The notes beneath the pieces were generated by a model that ran no database searches, was not told the DNA's origin, and saw nothing but the letters and a program-made list of their open reading frames with translations. 21,975 bases of DNA, from contig JAGUYV010000100.1 of the NCBI GenBank assembly GCA_020061125.1, positions 1 to 21,975 of the forward strand. The letters run 5' to 3'. Below are positions 8,371 to 14,845 of the stretch, in pieces. Origin of the DNA: a bacterium. Lineage in GTDB: Bacteria; UBP15; UBA6099; DSWB01. Each line of letters begins with the position of its first letter. Position 1 is the stretch's first letter. The position numbers and the translations under genes are program-made.

Positions 8371-8733
8371 TCAGTGCAGCGTGGCGTCGTCTTCCAGGAA
8401 ACTGCTGATAGCCTGGGTCTCGGAATTCATGATGGAGAACACGCGGTCCAGTTCCAGAACCGTAAACACATTCTGGTTCTGCGGGGACAGGCCGATGATT
8501 TTGATGTCGCCCATGGTGGAATCCAGCAGTTTGAGCGCGTACATGAGCGACCCTACGCCCGTGCTGTCTATGAAATCCACGCTCGCCAGGTTGATGATGA
8601 TCTTCTGGTGCCCGAACTTGATGTGCGAGTCGAGCCGCACCTTGAGTTCCGGTGAGGTGTTGAAGTCAAGATTCCCGTAAAGATCGAGAATCACAATGTC
8701 TCTGATGTTTCGTTCCTGTATGTGCAACGGCAT
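8371..8733 (-). CDS. STAS-domain anti-sigma factor antagonist-like protein
   Basis: Small cytoplasmic switch protein of the SpoIIAA/RsbV type. Such proteins bind an anti-sigma kinase when dephosphorylated and are released when a Ser is phosphorylated. The ATG at 8733 is preferred over one 17 codons upstream because AGAAGGTGG ends five bases before it; this gives 120 residues, normal for the family. The core matches the fold: strand DIVILDLYGNLDF, then IIINLASVDFIDSTGVGSL with the phosphorylatable residue at S57 (SpoIIAA has the equivalent DSS), then IKIIGLSPQNQNVFTVLEL. No anti-sigma kinase, sigma factor or PP2C phosphatase is visible nearby, so the partner is unknown. It could act in a partner switch or, being close to a chemosensory operon, in a signalling branch linked to it; that link is only positional. 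Confidence 0.92.
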   Translation of the reverse strand: MPLHIQERNIRDIVILDLYGNLDFNTSPELKVRLDSHIKFGHQKIIINLASVDFIDSTGVGSLMYALKLLDSTMGDIKIIGLSPQNQNVFTVLELDRVFSIMNSETQAISSFLEDDATLH

Positions 8734-8738
8734 TTCGT

Positions 8739-8747
8739 CCACCTTCT
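8739..8747 (-). promoter_or_regulatory. Shine-Dalgarno site that decides the STAS gene start
   Basis: On the minus strand AGAAGGTGG lies five bases before the ATG at 8733. The longer reading frame beginning at 8784 has no comparable site and would add residues outside the STAS fold. Confidence 0.75.
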
Positions 8748-8756
8748 CATGACAAC

Positions 8757-8784
8757 TATATAACAGACGCATCGGTTTCATCAA
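8757..8784 (-). promoter_or_regulatory. Predicted sigma70-type promoter of the STAS gene
   Basis: Minus strand: -35 TTGATG (complement of 8779-8784), a 16-base spacer, then -10 TATATA (complement of 8757-8762) directly preceded by the extended -10 motif TGT. The predicted start near 8750 leaves a leader of about 17 bases containing the strong ribosome site. This gives the STAS gene expression independent of the upstream activase. Confidence 0.5.
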
Positions 8785-8825
8785 GAATCGTGCAAGAGAA
8801 TTCCAGATTTATTTATTTGCGTCCC

Positions 8826-8844
8826 GGTCCGTCAGCTCCGGACC
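8826..8844 (-). other. Stem-loop around the stop codon of the activase gene
   Basis: GGTCCG (8826-8831) pairs with CGGACC (8839-8844), and the stop codon lies in the 7-base loop. On the minus strand what follows (GGGACGCAAATAAAT) has no T-tract, so it is not a standard intrinsic terminator. It could stabilise the 3' end or be incidental. Confidence 0.3.
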
Positions 8845-9749
8845 ACGCACAGGCCCGCGCCCGTCATTTTCATGATGGCCTGTTCTATTTCATTCTGCGG
8901 GGTTTCCTGTGTGAGGCTGAACTGATAAGGCCGGCCCAGCGCTTTCCATTTGTATGCGCCCATTCTGTGGAATCCCAGAATTTCGACATCGAGCAGATCC
9001 TTGAGCGGCAGCAGGAACTCTATCATGCGCTCCAGCACGGGGCCGCCGTTGACTTCCGGGACAAGAGGGATGCGCACGCGCAAATCCGTGTCCGGCGCAC
9101 GGGCCGCGGCGCGGATGTTCTCCAGAACCTGCTCGTTGCCATGCCCGGTCCAGCGCCGGTGCTCCGCGGAATCCATGTGCTTAAGATCGCACATCACAAG
9201 GTCGAGCAGGGGAAAACTCTCGGGCAGGCGCGGACTCGATCCGTTGGTTTCCACGGCCGTGTGCAGCCTGTGCGCGCGGCAGGCCTTGAGCAGTTCCATG
9301 TAGAAATCCCACTGGAGCGTGGCTTCGCCCCCGGACAGCGTCACGCCATATTCGGAATGCGCGCGCCGGAAAGGCTGGATGTCATGGATGATGTCCTGCA
9401 CCGTGACTTCGCGGCCCACGAGTTCCACGGACCCGTCGGCGCAGCACCGTGCGCACGAAAACGCCTTGCAGGCGTCGCACCGCGCGCGGTCCATCTGGAG
9501 CCCGCCGCCCTGCATGCGCATGGCGCCGCGTGCGCATGTTGCGGACAGCCGCTCCGGGTATTTGACGCGGTCATCGTAAAAAAGAACCTCGGGCGCACGG
9601 TTCCAGGTCTCCGGGCTTCCGCACCAGGCGCACTTGAAGTTGCAGCCCTTGAAATACACGATGGAGCGCCAGCCCGGCCCGTCCCGAAGGGTCCCGTGCC
9701 CCGTGTCCAGAATGATCCCGCGCGTTGTGCCGTCGTATGCCTGTTCCAT
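8832..9749 (-). CDS. Glycyl-radical-enzyme activating enzyme (radical SAM, PflA family)
   Basis: Radical SAM enzyme that installs a glycyl radical on a partner enzyme; the partner is not in the window. The ATG at 9749 (305 residues) is preferred because the usual activase N-terminus begins there, after GGGCGGA; an earlier in-frame ATG at 9872 would overlap the divergent gene. C36-x3-C40-x2-C43 (GCNFKCAWCGSPE) binds the SAM cluster, GGE is at 140-142 (SGGEATLQ), and the C-terminal HRMGAYKWKALGRPY is typical of the family. The ferredoxin-like insert is unusual: only C72 remains where the first cluster needs four Cys, while the second part has C91, C94, C99, C102 and C103. Substrate cannot be assigned. 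It is divergent from the CHAT gene across 106 bases and 98 bases upstream of the STAS gene. Confidence 0.92.
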   Translation of the reverse strand: MEQAYDGTTRGIILDTGHGTLRDGPGWRSIVYFKGCNFKCAWCGSPETWNRAPEVLFYDDRVKYPERLSATCARGAMRMQGGGLQMDRARCDACKAFSCARCCADGSVELVGREVTVQDIIHDIQPFRRAHSEYGVTLSGGEATLQWDFYMELLKACRAHRLHTAVETNGSSPRLPESFPLLDLVMCDLKHMDSAEHRRWTGHGNEQVLENIRAAARAPDTDLRVRIPLVPEVNGGPVLERMIEFLLPLKDLLDVEILGFHRMGAYKWKALGRPYQFSLTQETPQNEIEQAIMKMTGAGLCVVRS

Positions 9750-9761
9750 GATTCCGCCCGT

Positions 9762-9776
9762 ATTGTAATACACAAT
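9762..9776. promoter_or_regulatory. Inverted repeat in the divergent promoter region (candidate operator)
   Basis: ATTGT-AATAC-ACAAT forms perfect 5-base arms around a 5-base spacer. On the minus strand it overlaps TACAAT (complement of 9762-9767), a five-of-six -10 match 12 bases upstream of the activase ATG. Its place in the only space between two divergent genes makes an operator plausible, but arms this short can occur by chance. Confidence 0.35.
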
Positions 9777-9803
9777 CGAGCGCGCACACAGATCCCGCGC
9801 GTG

Positions 9804-9832
9804 TTGTGGCGCACGGCATGCGGTGATACACT
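9804..9832 (+). promoter_or_regulatory. Predicted promoter of the CHAT gene
   Basis: -35 TTGTGG (9804-9809), a 17-base spacer, then -10 TACACT (9827-9832) with the extended motif TGA just before it. A start near 9839 would give a leader of under 20 bases containing the strong ribosome site GGGGAGGA (9841-9848), seven bases before the ATG. A very similar arrangement precedes the right-hand edge gene. Confidence 0.45.
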
Positions 9833-9855
9833 GAATTACAGGGGAGGACTGCTTC

Positions 9856-12800
9856 ATGGCGAATTCCATCAAAACAATCTCCGCGGTTCTCTGGGCCGCG
9901 ATTCTGCTCTGTTGCTGCGCGGCGAGCGCACAGGATATTGAAAACGATCCCCTGTCACGGGAAGTGCAGGCGCTTTATGAATCCGTGAATGAGGGCATGG
10001 AGCCGTTCAGCACTCTGGCGGACGAGTATTTCATGTTCGCGGAATCCGTGAAGGACGCGGGGCTTGCCGGGCACGATCGGGCGCTGGCAGCCTATCTGGA
10101 AACCATGGCCCTTGCCGGGCGCAGCGAAATGCTCCTCGAAATGCTCCAGAAGGAAAAAGGCGGCGCCAGCCATGCGCACGATCTCGCCCCGGCGCTCATC
10201 ATGGGTCCCCAAACAGACATGCTCGCGCAATCACAGGCATTGCGCGATGCGTACGCGGCCCTCAACGCTTTTCTGGAATCCAACCCGGATCGGCGATACG
10301 CAAAGCTCTTCTTCACGGAACTTGCGTTCCAGTTCTATCTGTTGAACGCGCAGGCCGGTTTTGTGCGCGCGCTCGATGCATTCAACAGCAAGGCACCGGG
10401 CATAGAGGCCGCCATCGAATCGAAAACATCGAAAATGGACAAGGAACTCGCCATGGTTCTGATCGTCCTGGCCGCGCAACTGGGGCAGAACACGCGCGCG
10501 ATTTCCTATTACGAAAAATACAAGCCGCTTCTCGAACAGATTCAGGATCCGGAGCTTGCGCTTTGGCCTTATGAAAGGCTTGCGTTCGCATACACAGTCA
10601 CCGGGAACCGGGCCATGGCCGACGCCATGCGCGCCAGAATCGCGGCGTTGCGGGAATCCGCGGAAATGGGCATGCTCGAAGGCCGCGCCATGGAGTCCAT
10701 GCCCAAAATGGCGGACACGGATTCGGAAATTTACTACTACGAAGCCGATGAGTCCATAGGCGGGAGCGGGAGCGTGGCTGCGGGAATTGTCGAGCCGCCG
10801 CCGGAAGTTGTCACCACCATGACCGTCACGAACATCACCCGCGTGCAGGCGGATCAGCTTCTGGATTCCCTATGGGGACTGGACGGTTATCTGAATGGGA
10901 CGGTGGAGGCGTTCGACGCGAACAGCGCTGTGTTGCGGATCGTCACAACCGGACCCGCGGCCGCGGAGATAGCCGCATTCCTGAACCGCGCGGAGTATCC
11001 CGGTTTCGTGATCCGGGCGGAAGCCAAAGACGAAAATGCCATCCAGGCCAGCGCGCTCGGGATCGCCCGGCAACAGTTCAACGCCTTGCTGCCGGTGTTC
11101 GATTTCGTGGTGTCTCCGCAGAATGGAGTGAATGCCGCGCCCGCTCTCGAATACATGGCTGCGGTTCGCGCCGCACTGCGCCCGGACGCGCCTCCGGATC
11201 TTTTCAGGGACATGCTTTTTTTCACAGGCGAGGCCGTGTTGTTGAACTATGCCGCAGACACCGGGTTCTTTGATTCCCCTCCCGCGATTCAGGACGCGGC
11301 TCTGTCCGCTTTCCCCGACATGGCCATTCTGCTCACCGGAACTTACGGGCTTGCTCTTTCCCGCTCGGCGCGGCATGCGGAAGCGCTGGCGTATTTTTCA
11401 CGGGTGCATGAATTCAAGGACAAAGCCTCCGCGGATATCGCCAGACCGCTTGTTAACCGCTCATTCGCCAATGAAATCGCCATGGGTGTGCAGACCGCGG
11501 CCGGTGCAGTATCCGGCATGGATAAGGCGTCCGCGGCCCTCGAACAGTTGAAATCCAGTCTCGACGGCGAAGGAGAATCCCTCAAGCTGACCATCGTGCA
11601 GGCGGGCCTGCACTATAAATCAGAAGACTACGAAAAAGCCCTGTCGCTATACGGCGACGCGGAGCAAGAAGCAGCCAGATACACGAATCTGGGAGGCGTG
11701 GCCGCGCACGCGCTTCTGGGCCGAGGCAACTGCGCGATTATGCTGCGCCGTCATGCCGAAGCCGCGGAGGCGTTCAGCCAGGCCGCGGACCTTGCCGACA
11801 ATGCGCTGCTCAAAGGCACGGCCCTGTCGCACCTGGCCCGTGTGCGCCTGTTCACGGGCGGTTATGCCGAGGCGCAGACCGCAGCCCGTGGCGCGGCGGA
11901 CATTGCGGATCAGTTCGCCCTGTTTTCGCTTTCATGGCAGGCGCGTTACACTCTAGGTCGCGCGCTCGAAGCCCAGGACCGGCTCGAACCCGCGCTCGAA
12001 CAATACCGCGCCGCCGCGGATGCGATCGAAGCCTCCACGGCAGCGCCGGAAATCCAGGATGCGGACGCGGAGGATTTGTTCCGATACGCCGCGGCGCTGT
12101 GCGCGCGCATGAAGAATCCGGAAGCAGCCCTTCAATTCATAGAGCGCGGGCGCGCATACGCCATGAAAACCGAATTCCAGAAGAGTGCCGTGGCGTTCAA
12201 GGATCAGGATCGCCAACGATCCGCGCAACAGCTCGAAGACTATCAGAAAAAGATCGAGGCCATCGAAACCCGGCTGGAAACCGCAGCCGCGGCCCCGCCC
12301 GCAGACAGCGCGTCGCAGCCCGTCGCGGAACTCAAGAAATCCCTGCACGACACGCAGCGAGAGTACATCAAATTCGTGACCGAACTTGAACGCACGCATC
12401 CAGAACTCGCGTCTCTGTACAAGATCGAGCCGCTGGACCTTGTGAAAATCCGCAAGGATCTGCCCCCGGACATGGCCGTTGTCTCTTATGTGATCGGCGA
12501 CGATGCGCTTTACATTTTCCTGGTGCGCGCGGACCGGCTGGTGTATCGCGAATCGCCGCTGGACGGCGATACCCTCACCGCACAAATCAAACTCATGCGC
12601 AGCATCATATCGAACCCGCGCAACGCGGACGCGGACAGTGCAGCGCGCATGGAGAATTTCCGGCGCGGCGCGGCCCGCCTGTACGACATTCTGATCAAAC
12701 CCGTGGCCGCGGATCTCGAAGGCGTGCAATATGTCGGCCTGTTGCCCAACGGCATTCTCAATTTCGTGCCGTTCCAGGCGCTTGTGCCGTCGGACGGAAC

Positions 12801-13473
12801 CGCGGATTACCTTGTGCGCGGGCATGCCCTGTTTTATCTGGATTCGCTCTCGGCGGTGAGCAACACCGCGCCCGTGGCCGCGAATCGCGGCGCGCACCTG
12901 TTCGCGTTCGGAAACGCTGATGAAACCCTGCCCGCGGCCGAGCGCGAAGTGGACGCGCTCAAGTCGCTGTTTACCGACGCCACCGTGTTCCTGCGCCACA
13001 GCGCCACGGAATCCCAGGCCAAAAGCCTGTCCGAAAAGCCGGGCATTTTCCACTTCGCCACCCACGGCGCCCTGGACTTCAAGGACATCTCGCAGTCTTA
13101 CATCACCCTGGCCCCGGACGCGGGCGAGGACGGCCGGTTCACCATCGAGGAGGTTTGGGGATACTGGTGGGGCGATAGCGCGCTCGTGGCGTTGTCCGCG
13201 TGCAGCACCGCGCTCGGAGAGCTTACCGTGCGGGGCAAGGCCGTGAACCCGGCCGGCGCGTTTCTGAACGCGGGCGCGCCCTCGGTGCTCGCGTCCCTGT
13301 GGAATGTTGACGACGCGGCCACGGCCGAACTCATGCGCCGGTTCTACGAGAATCTCTCAAGCATGAAAAAAGCGGACGCGCTGCGCGCCGCGCAGATCGC
13401 CCTGATGGGCGATCCCGCAACCTCTCACCCCTACTACTGGGCGCCGTTCATGTTGATCGGGGACTGGCGCTGA
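9856..13473 (+). CDS. Exported TPR-CHAT protein (caspase-like peptidase domain)
   Basis: The 1205-residue protein begins with a signal peptide (probable cleavage ASA|QD near residue 26), so it acts outside the cytoplasm. Residues 27-300 are helical. About 320-400 look like a ferredoxin-type beta-alpha-beta-beta-alpha-beta domain (from TNITRVQADQLLDSLWGLDG). Helical TPR-like repeats follow (clearest about 580-735, for example YKSEDYEKALSLYGDAEQ), then a charged coiled coil (about 773-812), then the C-terminal CHAT domain (about 870-1205). The clan CD dyad is present: H1070 in HFATHGALD and C1116 in LSACSTALGE, followed by the family's GAFLNAGAPSVLASLWNVDD. CHAT domains are known as caspase-like proteases; TPRs usually bind protein partners. 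The target is unknown. GGGGAGGA seven bases before the ATG fixes the start. It converges on the epimerase gene with 16 bases between stops. Confidence 0.92.
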   Translation: MANSIKTISAVLWAAILLCCCAASAQDIENDPLSREVQALYESVNEGMEPFSTLADEYFMFAESVKDAGLAGHDRALAAYLETMALAGRSEMLLEMLQKEKGGASHAHDLAPALIMGPQTDMLAQSQALRDAYAALNAFLESNPDRRYAKLFFTELAFQFYLLNAQAGFVRALDAFNSKAPGIEAAIESKTSKMDKELAMVLIVLAAQLGQNTRAISYYEKYKPLLEQIQDPELALWPYERLAFAYTVTGNRAMADAMRARIAALRESAEMGMLEGRAMESMPKMADTDSEIYYYEADESIGGSGSVAAGIVEPPPEVVTTMTVTNITRVQADQLLDSLWGLDGYLNGTVEAFDANSAVLRIVTTGPAAAEIAAFLNRAEYPGFVIRAEAKDENAIQASALGIARQQFNALLPVFDFVVSPQNGVNAAPALEYMAAVRAALRPDAPPDLFRDMLFFTGEAVLLNYAADTGFFDSPPAIQDAALSAFPDMAILLTGTYGLALSRSARHAEALAYFSRVHEFKDKASADIARPLVNRSFANEIAMGVQTAAGAVSGMDKASAALEQLKSSLDGEGESLKLTIVQAGLHYKSEDYEKALSLYGDAEQEAARYTNLGGVAAHALLGRGNCAIMLRRHAEAAEAFSQAADLADNALLKGTALSHLARVRLFTGGYAEAQTAARGAADIADQFALFSLSWQARYTLGRALEAQDRLEPALEQYRAAADAIEASTAAPEIQDADAEDLFRYAAALCARMKNPEAALQFIERGRAYAMKTEFQKSAVAFKDQDRQRSAQQLEDYQKKIEAIETRLETAAAAPPADSASQPVAELKKSLHDTQREYIKFVTELERTHPELASLYKIEPLDLVKIRKDLPPDMAVVSYVIGDDALYIFLVRADRLVYRESPLDGDTLTAQIKLMRSIISNPRNADADSAARMENFRRGAARLYDILIKPVAADLEGVQYVGLLPNGILNFVPFQALVPSDGTADYLVRGHALFYLDSLSAVSNTAPVAANRGAHLFAFGNADETLPAAEREVDALKSLFTDATVFLRHSATESQAKSLSEKPGIFHFATHGALDFKDISQSYITLAPDAGEDGRFTIEEVWGYWWGDSALVALSACSTALGELTVRGKAVNPAGAFLNAGAPSVLASLWNVDDAATAELMRRFYENLSSMKKADALRAAQIALMGDPATSHPYYWAPFMLIGDWR

Positions 13474-13479
13474 CGCGCC
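13466..13479. other. Small stem-loop between converging stop codons
   Basis: GGCGC (13466-13470) and GCGCC (13475-13479) flank the TGA of the CHAT gene, giving a 5-bp stem with a 4-base loop. There is no T-tract on either strand, so a terminator role is doubtful. It is the only hairpin in the 16 bases between the convergent genes. Confidence 0.25.
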
Positions 13480-13489
13480 GCGGCAGTTC

Positions 13490-14743
13490 CTATTGAAACA
13501 GTTCCTTGATGCGCACGCGCTTGAAGGCGATGTTGCGCTTGAGGATGTCGTGGTGTTTGTACCATTCCAGGGATTCGGAAAGCCCGTCAATCACATCCGG
13601 AACCAGCAGTTCATAGCCAAGGTCGTGGATGCGCGAGCTGTCGAACACATGATCGTGATAAAGAATGTTCAGCATGTCCTCGTTGAACAGGGGGCTTGTG
13701 CCCGTGGCGCGTGCGAACGCCTTGACCAGCGGAACCATGGCCTCGGCCATGAATTTTGGGACATGCAGTTTCGGCACTTTGAACCCGAGCACGGCTGCGG
13801 CGTGTTCGATGATCCGTTCGAGCTGAACGGGTGTGTCGTCGGAAAGGTTGAACGCACGGCCCGATGAGTTGGGATGCTCCGCCAGGAACAGGCCCGCATT
13901 GACAACATCTTTCACATGCACCATGTGGACCATGGTTTTGCCGTCGCCGGGAATTCCGGGCAGCATCCCTTTGTAGAGCAGGTTGATGAGCAGGATAGCG
14001 CCGTATGTGCTCCCCGGTCCGTACAGGGCCGCGGGACGCAGCACGGCAACATCCAGACCGCGGCCCATGCCCGTCTTGAACGCCTCGCGCTCCCCGAGAA
14101 ACTTGCTTTCCCCGTAGTTGTGGTTGGGCCGGATTTTCGTGGTCTCATCGGCCGGGATTCTGGCCGGGTCGCCGTAGATGTCGCAACTGGAGAAGTACAC
14201 CATCTTTTTGACGCCCTGTTCGGACGCGGCCTCGCACACATTGCGCGTGCCCTTCACATTGACCCTCCACAGGTCCTGCCAGGACACCGTGTAATCGAAA
14301 ATCGCGGCGATGTGCATGACCACATCCACATGCTCAAACGCGTTTACGAGCGAATCCTTGCGGCTGATATCCACGGGAATGAACGGCACGCCCAGATCCG
14401 CGAACTTGCCGCCGTCCGTGCCCACCAGATCCGCGGCGACCACATTGTATCCCTTGTCCACGAGAAGCTGCACCATGTGGGTTCCCACAAAACCGCTGGC
14501 GCCCGTGACCAGGAAAGTTTTGAATCGGGGAGCGGGAGGCGCGGCCTGTGGTTGCTTTTCAGATTTCCCGTCAGGCTGCTGTTTTTTTGTTTTGGGCGAG
14601 GCAGGTTTCTTTTTGGCGGGAGTCGCTTTTTTTGCCGCCGCTTTTTTCACGGGTTTTTTGGCCGCGGATTTTCCCGCGTCCTTTTTGGGAGTTGCGGATG
14701 CGGTTTTCTTTTTCGCGGTTTTCTTTTTTTGGGCTTCAGCCAC
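13490..14743 (-). CDS. NAD-dependent epimerase/dehydratase (extended SDR) with lysine-rich H1-like tail
   Basis: Extended short-chain dehydrogenase family: a nucleotide-sugar epimerase/dehydratase or a related sterol/flavonoid-type reductase; the exact substrate cannot be read. The start is GTG at 14743, set by GGAGGAA five bases upstream, giving 417 residues; an ATG at 14785 has no such site. Residues 2-66 contain 23 Lys and only four acidic residues in KKA, KKP and KKT repeats, like a histone H1 C-terminal tail. The Rossmann domain begins near residue 76 with VTGASGFVGTH (GxxGxxG at 81-87), then VDISRKDSL, FSSCDIYGD and the catalytic pair Y210/K214 in NYGESK. The C-terminal half (LPGIPGDGKTMVHMVHVKDV onward) is normal for the family. 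The lysine tail is not a signal peptide; it may bind nucleic acid or another polyanion (inference). Its own promoter and a CRP-type site lie upstream. Confidence 0.9.
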   Translation of the reverse strand: MAEAQKKKTAKKKTASATPKKDAGKSAAKKPVKKAAAKKATPAKKKPASPKTKKQQPDGKSEKQPQAAPPAPRFKTFLVTGASGFVGTHMVQLLVDKGYNVVAADLVGTDGGKFADLGVPFIPVDISRKDSLVNAFEHVDVVMHIAAIFDYTVSWQDLWRVNVKGTRNVCEAASEQGVKKMVYFSSCDIYGDPARIPADETTKIRPNHNYGESKFLGEREAFKTGMGRGLDVAVLRPAALYGPGSTYGAILLINLLYKGMLPGIPGDGKTMVHMVHVKDVVNAGLFLAEHPNSSGRAFNLSDDTPVQLERIIEHAAAVLGFKVPKLHVPKFMAEAMVPLVKAFARATGTSPLFNEDMLNILYHDHVFDSSRIHDLGYELLVPDVIDGLSESLEWYKHHDILKRNIAFKRVRIKELFQ

Positions 14744-14748
14744 AACGG

Positions 14749-14755
14749 TTCCTCC
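14749..14755 (-). promoter_or_regulatory. Shine-Dalgarno site that decides the GTG start of the epimerase
   Basis: On the minus strand GGAGGAA lies five bases before GTG at 14743. Choosing the upstream ATG (14785) would place this site inside the coding region and put the operator and -10 box at the start codon. Confidence 0.8.
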
Positions 14756-14769
14756 GGCATGCAAACTTA

Positions 14770-14787
14770 TTGTGAAGATTATCACAA
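14770..14787. promoter_or_regulatory. CRP-family-type operator, perfect TTGTGA-N6-TCACAA
   Basis: An 18-base perfect palindrome, TTGTGA-AGATTA-TCACAA, contains the CRP consensus core TGTGA-N6-TCACA without mismatch. It covers the predicted -10 box of the epimerase promoter, so a bound regulator would be expected to repress rather than activate (inference). No CRP/FNR gene is in the window. Confidence 0.6.
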
Positions 14788-14804
14788 GAGGCGTGCAGTG
14801 TCAA
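14776..14804 (-). promoter_or_regulatory. Predicted promoter of the epimerase gene
   Basis: Minus strand: a perfect -35 TTGACA (complement of 14799-14804), then either TAATCT after 17 bases (complement of 14776-14781) or GATAAT after 15 bases (complement of 14778-14783). It lies in the 102-base gap after the GH36-like gene and would uncouple the epimerase from the operon upstream. Confidence 0.55.
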
Positions 14805-14821
14805 ATTTGAGGTGGATCCTG

Positions 14822-14836
14822 CCGGCGTGTCGCCGG
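14822..14836 (-). terminator. Hairpin just after the GH36-like gene (possible terminator)
   Basis: CCGGCG (14822-14827) and CGCCGG (14831-14836) form a 6-bp GC stem with a 3-base loop, ten bases past the stop of the minus-strand gene. No T-tract follows, so termination would be partial or factor-assisted. Confidence 0.35.
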
Positions 14837-14845
14837 GGTGTTGCG

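Noticed and set aside
8733-8784. Longer start of the STAS protein
   Set aside because: The strong ribosome site and family length both favour 8733; the upstream stretch overlaps the promoter.
8790-9941. 383-codon plus-strand frame opposite the activase
   Set aside because: The minus strand carries the radical SAM motifs; this frame has no recognisable domain and runs through the CHAT promoter and start.
9856-13473. CRISPR-associated TPR-CHAT (Craspase-type) protein
   Set aside because: It has a signal peptide and no type III-E effector or CRISPR array is nearby; the TPR-CHAT combination alone is common.
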